Shown: one piece after another, positions 1 through 8,357 of the stretch | Numbering within the stretch: the stretch's first letter is position 1 | Layout of the letters: each line of letters starts with the position of its first letter | Source of the DNA: Pedobacter sp. PAMC26386 | Lineage (GTDB): Bacteria > Bacteroidota > Bacteroidia > Sphingobacteriales > Sphingobacteriaceae | Assembly: GCA_014302835.1 (NCBI GenBank) | Contig: CP060294.1 | Span: 3,063,067-3,127,066 of the forward strand | Direction: 5' to 3' | Length of the DNA: 64,000 bases | The notes under the pieces: model-generated | Told to the model about the DNA's origin: nothing | Databases searched by the model: none | The model's input: the letters and a program-made list of their open reading frames with translations, nothing else | Position numbers and translations under genes: made by a program

Positions 1-1434
1 ACTGGTTATGGTGCTGCTGTTGCAGCGTTACGCCTGGCCGAAAAGGGAATCAAAGTACTTATGCTTGAAATGGGTATGGACTGGCCAGCCAGTAAAGATC
101 ATAACACTTTCTCTAAACTCATCTTTCCGGACAAACGTTCTACCTGGTTAAAATCACATAGCATTCTTCCCTTCGCCAACGTATTTAACTTTAAAAAATA
201 TACTGGTGTACTGGACAGGATGGATTTCGAGAACTTAAAGATTTATGTTGGCAGAGGTGTCGGTGGAGGCTCTCTGGTTAATGGTGGCATGGCTGTAGTT
301 CCTAAAAGAACTTATTTTGAAAGCATCCTTCCGGAAATCAATGCTAATGAGATGTATGAAAAGTACTTCCCCCTGGCAAATCGAATGTTGAAAGTCAATT
401 CTATTTCACCAGATTTTTTCGAATCTACCCCTTACTATAAATTTACTAGAACGGCAAGAGATCAGGCCCACAAAGCGGGTTATAAGACTGTTTTTGTACC
501 TAATGTATATGATTTTGGGTACATGGAAAAAGAGAGTAGAAAGGAGGTTTATCAATCGGCTTTAAATGGCGAGGTCGTCTATGGAAATAACGCAGGGAAA
601 CAAAGTTTAGACAAGACTTATCTTGCCGCAGCGTTAAAAACAAACAAGGTTGAAATCAGGCCGCTGCATTGTGTAAAATCTATTTATAAAACGGATACTG
701 GATATCGGTTAGCGGTTGATAAAATTAATACCGAAGGGAATACAGAGTTTGCTCAGGATTTCAATTGCGACTACCTGTTTGTTTGTGCAGGCAGTATGGG
801 AACCTCAGGATTAATGGTTAAAGCAAAAGCTACCAGAACTTTACCTGCACTCCACGATGAAGTTGGTAAAGGATGGGGAAATAACGGAAATGTAATGGCC
901 GGCCGGAACTTCATTAAACAAGGTACTGGAGGTAAACAGTCCTGTATTCCAACTATGGCTATTGATGACTGGGACAATACAGCACATCCGGTTTTTGCCG
1001 AAATTTCACCTATGCCAATGAAAATGGAAACCTGGACTTCTTTATACCTTGCGATCACTAAAAACAACAACCGCGGACATTTTAGTTATGATGCACTGAC
1101 GAATAAAGTTCTTTTAAAAATACCCGAAGATTTTAGCACAGCTGCAATGGCTACAGTAAAACAGCTCATGGATAAACTAAACAAGGAAAATGGAGGCACA
1201 TACGCTCGTTTGTTATTTAAGAACGGGATTAACGGAGATATTTGTTATCACCCTTTAGGAGGCTGCGTAATAGGTAAAGCGACAGATTTATATGGCAGGT
1301 TTAAGGGTTATCATCAATTGTATACCTGCGATGGTTCATTATTGCCAGGTAGTACTGGGGTAAATCCATTTGTTACGATTACAGCGCTCGCAGAGCGAAA
1401 TATAGAAAAGATCATCTCTGAAGATTTTGAATAG
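1..1434 (+). CDS. GMC-family oxidoreductase (cholesterol-oxidase-like), 5' end missing
   Basis: The reading frame is open from base 1, so the gene starts outside the window; the first in-frame ATG at 61 is internal. Codons 1-20 give a TGYGAAVAALRLAEKG stretch, the second half of a Rossmann FAD-binding GxGxxG motif. Further on come GRGVGGGSLVNGG, typical of the GMC flavin-binding region, and at the C-terminus HPLGGC and GVNPFVTITALAER, the conserved GMC end with the active-site His and Asn. GMC enzymes oxidise alcohols with FAD; this branch resembles bacterial cholesterol-oxidase-like proteins. The natural substrate cannot be read from the sequence. About 100 bp separate it from the metal-efflux genes, and no functional link is evident. 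Confidence 0.85.
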   Translation, partial: TGYGAAVAALRLAEKGIKVLMLEMGMDWPASKDHNTFSKLIFPDKRSTWLKSHSILPFANVFNFKKYTGVLDRMDFENLKIYVGRGVGGGSLVNGGMAVVPKRTYFESILPEINANEMYEKYFPLANRMLKVNSISPDFFESTPYYKFTRTARDQAHKAGYKTVFVPNVYDFGYMEKESRKEVYQSALNGEVVYGNNAGKQSLDKTYLAAALKTNKVEIRPLHCVKSIYKTDTGYRLAVDKINTEGNTEFAQDFNCDYLFVCAGSMGTSGLMVKAKATRTLPALHDEVGKGWGNNGNVMAGRNFIKQGTGGKQSCIPTMAIDDWDNTAHPVFAEISPMPMKMETWTSLYLAITKNNNRGHFSYDALTNKVLLKIPEDFSTAAMATVKQLMDKLNKENGGTYARLLFKNGINGDICYHPLGGCVIGKATDLYGRFKGYHQLYTCDGSLLPGSTGVNPFVTITALAERNIEKIISEDFE

Positions 1435-1535
1435 CTATGGATGTTGTCCTTGTTATTAGAACAATTACATATAGCAAAACAAAGTCTGATACAATTTGAT
1501 AAGACAAGTAAAACCTGTAATTTAGGCACCAATAG

Positions 1536-1922
1536 ATGAAAAAGAGTATCGTCATATTGCTGCTTTCTTTATTTCTGGTTTCAACAACTGAACTTTCTCA
1601 GTTATTGAAACTACCCTTGCTGGTGGAACATTATATCCAACATAAGAAACAGAACAAGAACCTAACAGTATGGCAATTTTTATGCATTCACTATGCTCAT
1701 GGAGATGTAAGAGATGCAGATTATGATCAGGACATGAAACTTCCTTTCAAGACCTCCGATCATTACAGCAACTCCCAGTTAGTCGCTATTCCACCCCTTC
1801 CATGTATTTCATTAGTCTTAAATCTACCAATTATAAGGACGACTATGTTTAGTGGAAATATACTGTCAAAGAAGCCCTCAGCCCATCTCTCTGCCATCTG
1901 GCAACCCCCCAAATCCGCTTAG
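1536..1922 (+). CDS. Small exported protein preceding metal-efflux genes
   Basis: A 128-residue protein with an N-terminal hydrophobic stretch (about residues 4-18, IVILLLSLFLVS) that acts as signal peptide or anchor. The mature part is His-rich (VEHYIQHKKQ, CIHYAHGD, SDHYSN) and contains one Cys. It lies 92 bp before the RND pump on the same strand. Small His-containing exported proteins are often found at this position in Bacteroidota CzcA/CusA operons, so a periplasmic metal-binding accessory role is plausible. That role is inferred from context only; no catalytic motif is visible. The start has no good Shine-Dalgarno sequence, as is usual in this phylum. Confidence 0.65.
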   Translation: MKKSIVILLLSLFLVSTTELSQLLKLPLLVEHYIQHKKQNKNLTVWQFLCIHYAHGDVRDADYDQDMKLPFKTSDHYSNSQLVAIPPLPCISLVLNLPIIRTTMFSGNILSKKPSAHLSAIWQPPKSA

Positions 1923-2014
1923 CCATTTCCTGATTTTATAAATTCCAATGGATACACTAGTTGTAGTGATTCCCTATGGACTTATTTTAAATTAAATAAT
2001 TAAAGAAACATTTC

Positions 2015-5000
2015 ATGCTTAACAAAATAATAGCGTTTTCCATAAGCAATAAACTGATCATCGGGCTCTTTACGTTCGCGCTGATCTCTTATGGAATTTA
2101 CGAAGTCAAAAAATTACCCATTGATGCCGTACCAGACATTACCAATAACCAGGTACAGGTCATCACTGTAGCCTCATCTTTTGGTGCCACAGATATAGAG
2201 CGCCTAATCACCTTCCCTATTGAACAGGCCAATAGCAACATTCCGGGCATGCTGGAAATCAGAAGCTTTTCCCGTTTCGGTTTATCTCTCGTGACCATTG
2301 TATTTGATGATAACACAGATATATACTGGGCAAGGCAACAAGTTGCGGAAAGATTACAACAGATACAGACTCAGATTCCTCTGGGTATAGGAACACCAGA
2401 ACTTGGACCACTTTCCAGCGGGCTCGGTGAAATTTACCAGTATGTGGTAAGACCTAAAAAGGGATATGAAAATAAATATGACGAAACAGCCCTGCGAACC
2501 ATTCAGGACTGGATTGTCCGCAGACAGTTACTTGGCGTAAAAGGCGTGGCCGAAGTAAGCAGCTTTGGAGGAAAACTAAAGCAATATGAGATTGCCATAA
2601 ATCCAAATAAACTCCAGTCTCACAATATTAATATCAATGATGTATTTGCCTCGCTCGAAAAGAACAACCAGAATACAGGAGGTGCTTATATTGAAAAAGG
2701 GCCGTCCGTTCTTTTTATTAGAAGCGAAGGCCTCCTGGGTTCTATTAGCGATATTGAAAACATAGCTATTAAAGGTACAAATAGTGGTGTTCCTTTATTT
2801 ATACGGGACGTGGCGGAAGTAAAAACAGGATATGCTACCCGTTATGGAGCAATGTGTTACAATGACCAGGGAGAAGTTGCTGGCGCAGTAGTGATGATGC
2901 TTAAAGGAGCAAACAGTAGTGAAGTCATTAAAAATGTAAAAGAACGAATTACTCAAATTCAGAAAACACTTCCCGAAGGTGTTATTGTAGAACCCTTTCT
3001 AGATCGTACAAAAATGGTTGACCATGCAATCAGTACAGTAGAAAGAAATCTGCTGGAAGGAGCACTCATTGTAATTTTTGTATTGGTTCTTTTTCTCGGA
3101 AATTTCAGAGCTGGTCTACTGGTCGCCTCCGTAATTCCATTAGCCATGCTGTTTGCTATTATTCTGATGAATACATTTGGCGTTAGTGGCAACCTGATGA
3201 GCCTGGGAGCCTTAGATTTCGGACTAATAGTAGATGGTGCAGTGATCATTGTAGAAGCTGTTATGCACCAGATTACCCGGAATCAAAGGCAAGGCACTAA
3301 TCTTCGCATTTCTCAGCAGGAGATGGATCAGGCAGTGAATGGTGCTGCTGGTAAAATGATGAACAGTGCTGTATTTGGACAAGTCATTATTCTGATTGTT
3401 TACCTGCCTATATTTACCCTGCAGGGAATAGAGGGCAAAATGTTTAAACCTATGGCTCAAACAGTGTCATTCGCTTTATTAGGTGCTTTTATTCTCTCTC
3501 TCACCTATATCCCAATGATGAGTGCCTTATTCTTAAGCAAGAAAACTAATCACCAGCCTAATCTGTCTGACCGGATTATGGCCAGACTGGAACAATCCTA
3601 TCAAAAAAGCCTGGCCAGCATATTACAATATCCAAAAAGGGTTTTGGTGGGTGTTTTTTCCTTATTTATACTAGCTATCATCACACTAACCACTCTTGGT
3701 GGTGAATTTATACCCGCGCTGGAAGAAGGAGATTTTGCAGCAGATACCAGGGTACTGACAGGAAGCAATCTAAATACAACTATCGAGAGTACACAGAAAG
3801 CTGCCCATATTTTAATAACACGATTTCCTGAAGTTGAAAAAGTAGTTACCAAAATAGGTAGTGGCGAAGTACCTACAGATCCCATGCCTATGGAGGCGAG
3901 TGATATGATGATCATCCTAAAAGACAAAAAAGACTGGACTACTGCAAACACATTTAATGAACTGGCAGATACGATGAGTAAGGCTCTTCAGGATGTACCT
4001 GGTATTACCGCCGGCTTCCAGTTTCCGGTACAGATGAGATTTAATGAATTAATGACAGGTGCAAGACAAGATGTAGTCTGCAAAATCTTCGGAGAAAATC
4101 TGGACACTTTAGCCACCTATGCACAAAAGATAGGTGCACTGGTTAATAAAGTAAAAGGTGCACAAAATTTATTTATTGAACCTATAACCGGTGTGCCACA
4201 GATCATTATTAATTACAATTCTTCGGCAATTGCACAGTATAACCTCAATATTACAGAGGTTAATCGCATCGTGAATACTGCATTTGCAGGACAAAGTGCA
4301 GGATTAATATTTGAGGGAGAAAAGAGGTTTAACCTTGTTGTACGTTTAAATACAGATCAACGTAAAAATCTGGAAGATGTTCAAAATCTTTTAATCCCTA
4401 CCCCTGCAGGTACCCAGATCCCATTAGCACAGTTAGCGAGTGTAGAAATAAAAGAAGGGCCAAATCAGATACAACGAGAAGATGCCAAGCGCAGAATTGT
4501 TGTAGGATTCAATGTAAGAAACCGGGATGTACAGAGTATTGTGAATGAACTTAAACAAAAAATAGATAGTCAGATTAAGTTTCCAGCAGGTTATTATGTA
4601 ACCTATGGCGGAGCTTTTGAAAATCTCAATGCAGCTAAACAAAGACTGATGATTGCCGTTCCAGTTTCTCTACTGCTGATCTTCATTCTTTTATTTTTCG
4701 CCTTTAAGTCTGTCAAACAAAGTCTCCTGATCTACTCTGCAATTCCGCTTTCTGCTATCGGTGGTATTTTCTTTCTTGCACTTCGAGGCATGCCATTCAG
4801 TATTAGTGCAGGAGTAGGTTTTATTGCCTTATTTGGTGTAGCAGTGCTGAATGGAATTGTATTAATAGCTGAATTCAACCGGTTAAAACAAGATGGATTG
4901 AGTGACCTAAAGCAAATTGTACTCCGGGGAACAAAACTGAGATTACGCCCGGTATTGATGACCGCTTTTGTAGCCTCACTGGGATTTTTACCTATGGCCA

Positions 5001-6367
5001 TGAGCAATGGATCTGGCGCGGAAGTGCAAAGGCCCCTGGCTACTGTAGTTATTGGCGGGCTAATGATCGCAACCTTTTTAACACTTTTTGTTTTACCAAT
5101 TCTTTATATACTATTTGAAAGCAAATGGAAATTTAAACCTAAAACACCGATAATTACCCTGGTAATTTTACTAACTACATGGAGTATCTCCAATGCCCAG
5201 ACTCCGATTAATTTAAATCAGGCACTTGATACAGCGTTAAAAAACAACCTGGGGATCAAAAATGAAAGGCTAAAAGCAATATATAAACAACAGCTGATTA
5301 AAACATCAGCTAATATCCCCGCTACAACCATAGGGGCCGAATTGGGACAAATGAATAGCAGTTACGCGGACAATCGATTGGGAATATCACAATCCATTAG
5401 TTTTCCTACAATATACATCAGGCAAAAAAAACTGCTTACAGAAGAATGGAAAGCGATGGCATTTAATGTGTCACTCAAAGAAGATGAACTACGGAAAGCA
5501 GTAACAGCGATATTCTATCATCTCCTCTACCTCCGGGAAAAGGAGAAATTGTTACTGCAAAGCGATACTATATACCGGGAATTTCTTGTTAAAGCAAGCC
5601 TGCGATTAGCTACAGGTGAAAGTAATATTCTAGAAAAAACCACTGCACAAAACCAGAGAGGGAATGCAAAACTACAATTACGGCAGCTTCAACAGGAAAA
5701 AGAAATTGCTAAAGCTAATTTCCGGTTACTGCTTAATGCAGAAACAGATTTTGTACCCCATGCACCTGATTTTAAAATAACTGGTACACCAATCGATGAC
5801 ACCACGACAATTAATGAGCATGCCTTGCTAAAAGTTTCACATCAGCAAGAAGAAATCAGTAAGGCATTTACGCGAGCGGAAAAATCGAAATTACTACCAG
5901 ATGTTACCTTAGGTTATTTCAATACAACTATGAAAGGAACCGGAGCCGACAATATTTTATATACAGGGAGTAAACGTTTCCAGGCCGCACAAATGGGTAT
6001 TGCTATTCCGCTGTTTACAGGTGCACAAAAAGCAAAAATAACTGCCGCTAAATTAAATGAAGAGGTTGTAAGAGCTGATTTTGCAATACAAAAAACACAG
6101 CTTATAAATCAATATCAAATTGCCTTGTCCCAATACCTGACAAGCCTGAAGAACTTGAATTACTACGAACAGGAAGCATTGAAAAACGCCAAAATTATCA
6201 GGCAAACCATAGATAAACAATATGTGAACGGTGATATCAATTATTTAGATTGGGTGATGCTGACTAATCAGTCTCTCGCCATACAAAGCAACTACCTCGA
6301 TGCAGTTAAAATCTACAACGAGAGCATTATCGAACTGAATTATTTAACCTCGAAAAAAACAAAATGA
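2015..6367 (+). CDS. CzcA/CusA-family RND heavy-metal efflux pump fused to a TolC-like outer-membrane domain
   Basis: The protein has 1450 residues; a normal HME-RND pump has about 1020-1050. Residues 1-1040 are a complete RND transporter: an N-terminal membrane segment followed by VDAVPDITNNQVQV, then TM4 with the DFGLIVDGA motif (Asp401 and Asp407). That motif is the CzcA/CnrA type (Co, Zn, Cd, Ni) rather than the CusA type (Cu, Ag). Residues 1065-1450 are an outer-membrane efflux protein (OEP/TolC-like) domain, helical and Gln/Lys-rich. Between them, residues 1045-1062 form a hydrophobic run ending in SNAQ that looks like a retained signal peptide with a signal-peptidase site. The ATG at 2015 is followed by a typical RND N-terminus. 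The stop overlaps the adaptor gene start (ATGA). Confidence 0.92.
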   Translation: MLNKIIAFSISNKLIIGLFTFALISYGIYEVKKLPIDAVPDITNNQVQVITVASSFGATDIERLITFPIEQANSNIPGMLEIRSFSRFGLSLVTIVFDDNTDIYWARQQVAERLQQIQTQIPLGIGTPELGPLSSGLGEIYQYVVRPKKGYENKYDETALRTIQDWIVRRQLLGVKGVAEVSSFGGKLKQYEIAINPNKLQSHNININDVFASLEKNNQNTGGAYIEKGPSVLFIRSEGLLGSISDIENIAIKGTNSGVPLFIRDVAEVKTGYATRYGAMCYNDQGEVAGAVVMMLKGANSSEVIKNVKERITQIQKTLPEGVIVEPFLDRTKMVDHAISTVERNLLEGALIVIFVLVLFLGNFRAGLLVASVIPLAMLFAIILMNTFGVSGNLMSLGALDFGLIVDGAVIIVEAVMHQITRNQRQGTNLRISQQEMDQAVNGAAGKMMNSAVFGQVIILIVYLPIFTLQGIEGKMFKPMAQTVSFALLGAFILSLTYIPMMSALFLSKKTNHQPNLSDRIMARLEQSYQKSLASILQYPKRVLVGVFSLFILAIITLTTLGGEFIPALEEGDFAADTRVLTGSNLNTTIESTQKAAHILITRFPEVEKVVTKIGSGEVPTDPMPMEASDMMIILKDKKDWTTANTFNELADTMSKALQDVPGITAGFQFPVQMRFNELMTGARQDVVCKIFGENLDTLATYAQKIGALVNKVKGAQNLFIEPITGVPQIIINYNSSAIAQYNLNITEVNRIVNTAFAGQSAGLIFEGEKRFNLVVRLNTDQRKNLEDVQNLLIPTPAGTQIPLAQLASVEIKEGPNQIQREDAKRRIVVGFNVRNRDVQSIVNELKQKIDSQIKFPAGYYVTYGGAFENLNAAKQRLMIAVPVSLLLIFILLFFAFKSVKQSLLIYSAIPLSAIGGIFFLALRGMPFSISAGVGFIALFGVAVLNGIVLIAEFNRLKQDGLSDLKQIVLRGTKLRLRPVLMTAFVASLGFLPMAMSNGSGAEVQRPLATVVIGGLMIATFLTLFVLPILYILFESKWKFKPKTPIITLVILLTTWSISNAQTPINLNQALDTALKNNLGIKNERLKAIYKQQLIKTSANIPATTIGAELGQMNSSYADNRLGISQSISFPTIYIRQKKLLTEEWKAMAFNVSLKEDELRKAVTAIFYHLLYLREKEKLLLQSDTIYREFLVKASLRLATGESNILEKTTAQNQRGNAKLQLRQLQQEKEIAKANFRLLLNAETDFVPHAPDFKITGTPIDDTTTINEHALLKVSHQQEEISKAFTRAEKSKLLPDVTLGYFNTTMKGTGADNILYTGSKRFQAAQMGIAIPLFTGAQKAKITAAKLNEEVVRADFAIQKTQLINQYQIALSQYLTSLKNLNYYEQEALKNAKIIRQTIDKQYVNGDINYLDWVMLTNQSLAIQSNYLDAVKIYNESIIELNYLTSKKTK

Positions 6368-7500
6368 GAGCACTCATCACAATCATATGTATAAATCTGC
6401 TATTTTCTTCCTGTGGCTCTAAACAAGTAGCCAAAGAAGCAAATGATATCCGTCCAGCTAACAATCAGAATACTGTAGCACTTACTGCCGTACAAGCAAA
6501 AAATGCAAATATTGAGCTTGGGCAACTGGAACAACGTCAACTGTCATCGGTGATCAGACTTAACGGAGCAGTAGACGTTCCACCACAAAACATGGCCTCG
6601 GTCAGTATGCCTATGGGAGGTTACCTGAAGTCTACCCAACTACTACCCGGCATGCATATACTTAAAGGTGAAGTCATTGCCAGGATGGAAGATCAGCAAT
6701 ATATTCAGCTTCAGCAAGATTACCTGGTTATAAAATCTAAATTGACCCTGGCTGAAAAAGAATATATCCGTCAAAAAGAGCTAAACCAGAGTAAAGCAAG
6801 CAGCGATAAAATTTACCAGCAGGCAGAAACAGAATACAATATGCTCAAAATAAACTTGAACAGCCTGGCTCAAAAATTAAAATTCATCAATATCAATCCG
6901 TTAACATTAACAGATAAAAGCATTACGCCAACAGTAAACCTGTATTCACCGATTAATGGTTTTGTTTCTAAAGTCAATGTAAACATTGGAAAGTATGTAG
7001 GTCCAACTGATGTACTTTTTGAACTGGTTAATCCATCCGATATTCATTTGAACCTGAAAGTCTTTGAAAAAGACCTGGAAAAACTGTCTATTGGACAAAA
7101 TTTAATTGCGTATTCTAATAGCCAGCCAGATAAAAAATACCATTGTAAGATCATCCTGATTAGTAAAGACCTTTCCTCCGATCATACTGCTGATGTACAT
7201 TGCCATATTTTAGATTACGATAAAAATCTTTTCCCAGGAATGTACATGAATGCAGAACTCGATATTAAGGTTACCGGAACACTTACCTTACCTGAAGACG
7301 CAGTTGTAAATTTTGAGGGTAAGGATTATGTTTTTATAGCCATAAGCCATAATCAGTTCAATCTTACATTCGTTACCACAGGAAACAAAGACAAAGGTTT
7401 TATAGCGATCGAAAATGGAGAAGCATTGAAAGGAAAGTCTATTGTTACCAAAGGGGCTTATACACTGTTGATGAAAATGAAAAATAAGTCTGATGAATAA
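6364..7500 (+). CDS. RND periplasmic adaptor (membrane-fusion) lipoprotein, CzcB/CusB family
   Basis: The protein has 378 residues, with a lipoprotein signal (LLFSSC, lipid-acceptor Cys near residue 17). It has the usual adaptor layout: first barrel/lipoyl half (GGYLKSTQLLPGM, GEVIARMED), an alpha-hairpin rich in Glu, Lys and Gln (about residues 115-165), the second lipoyl half (LYSPINGFVSKVNVNIGKYV) and beta-barrel domains. It would bridge the inner-membrane pump and the outer-membrane channel. It overlaps the pump-TolC gene by 4 bp (ATGA), so the two are translationally coupled and form one complex. No metal-binding N- or C-terminal extension is obvious. Confidence 0.9.
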   Translation: MRALITIICINLLFSSCGSKQVAKEANDIRPANNQNTVALTAVQAKNANIELGQLEQRQLSSVIRLNGAVDVPPQNMASVSMPMGGYLKSTQLLPGMHILKGEVIARMEDQQYIQLQQDYLVIKSKLTLAEKEYIRQKELNQSKASSDKIYQQAETEYNMLKINLNSLAQKLKFININPLTLTDKSITPTVNLYSPINGFVSKVNVNIGKYVGPTDVLFELVNPSDIHLNLKVFEKDLEKLSIGQNLIAYSNSQPDKKYHCKIILISKDLSSDHTADVHCHILDYDKNLFPGMYMNAELDIKVTGTLTLPEDAVVNFEGKDYVFIAISHNQFNLTFVTTGNKDKGFIAIENGEALKGKSIVTKGAYTLLMKMKNKSDE

Positions 7501-7578
7501 TCTCTCCACGGCTATATAAATTTTAATTCCCTCCTCTTAAACCGATTCAAAATAGAGAGGCACAACTATTAACACAAT

Positions 7579-8235
7579 ATGACAGCAATAGAAAACGAAC
7601 GACAATTCCAGCAGAGCGATGCCAACCTACTTATGGATATTATGACAAACAGACGAGATGTCAGAGGCAATCGATTCATAGATAAACCAATCAACGACAA
7701 GGAGTTGAACCAAATCCTGGATGCTGCAATAAATGCTCCTTCCGTAGGTTTCTCACAACCTTGGGAATTTGTTTTAATTAGAGATACTAAAATCAAACAG
7801 CAAATCAAGGACAGTTTTGACCAGGAGAATACTAACGCCTCTAAACTGTTTATAGACGATAGGCAAACCACCTATAACCTCTTAAAATTAGAGGGAATTT
7901 TTGAAGCGCCATTAAATATTGCGGTATTTTATAACGACGATCAACAACCGGTTCTAGGCAAGACTTCCATGCCCGAAACCGGATTATATAGTGTGGTTTG
8001 TGCCATTCAGAATATGTGGCTTATGGCCAGGGCTTTGAACATAGGCATGGGCTGGGTGAGCATCATCAACCCAGAGGAGGTCAAGAGTATCCTGAAAGCA
8101 GAAGAAAATAAAAAATTGGTCGGTTATCTTTGCCTTGGTTATACAAAAGGGTTCTTAAAACAGCCCGAATTGGAATTATTACATTGGGAGAAGCGTAAAG
8201 CCAGTAAAGACATCATATTTAACGACACTTACTAA
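7579..8235 (+). CDS. bluB: 5,6-dimethylbenzimidazole synthase BluB
   Basis: This 218-residue nitroreductase-fold flavoenzyme has BluB-type features: NRRDVRGNRF near residue 27, INAPSVGFSQPWEFV near residue 52, the ETGLYSVVCAIQNMWLMAR helix near residue 134 and GMGWVSI near residue 155. BluB destroys reduced FMN with oxygen to form the lower ligand of cobalamin. The length fits the family. The gene follows the adaptor gene by 78 bp, too short for a full cobalamin riboswitch, and none is visible. No other cobalamin gene is in the window. A large hairpin follows the stop codon. Confidence 0.9.
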   Translation: MTAIENERQFQQSDANLLMDIMTNRRDVRGNRFIDKPINDKELNQILDAAINAPSVGFSQPWEFVLIRDTKIKQQIKDSFDQENTNASKLFIDDRQTTYNLLKLEGIFEAPLNIAVFYNDDQQPVLGKTSMPETGLYSVVCAIQNMWLMARALNIGMGWVSIINPEEVKSILKAEENKKLVGYLCLGYTKGFLKQPELELLHWEKRKASKDIIFNDTY

Positions 8236-8283
8236 TGATCTACGTCCATTAAAAATCAATCGTTCTATTATTCAGCGTTCATT

Positions 8284-8354
8284 TTAACCACTTTAAACAA
8301 AAAGGGTGACAGATTATTTAATAATCTATCACCCTTTTTGTTTAAAGTGGTTAA
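8284..8354. terminator. Bidirectional terminator, 33-bp stem
   Basis: This is an inverted repeat with arms at 8284-8316 and 8322-8354, a 5-nt loop and a single imperfect position (C-A on the plus RNA, G-U on the minus RNA). It lies between the convergent bluB and GH2 genes, ends 3 bp from the GH2 stop codon, and has A/T-rich flanks suited to termination in both directions. Confidence 0.85.
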
Positions 8355-8357
8355 TTG

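Noticed and set aside
7501..7578. Cobalamin riboswitch before bluB
   Set aside because: The spacer is 78 bp and lacks the B12-box and the needed stems.
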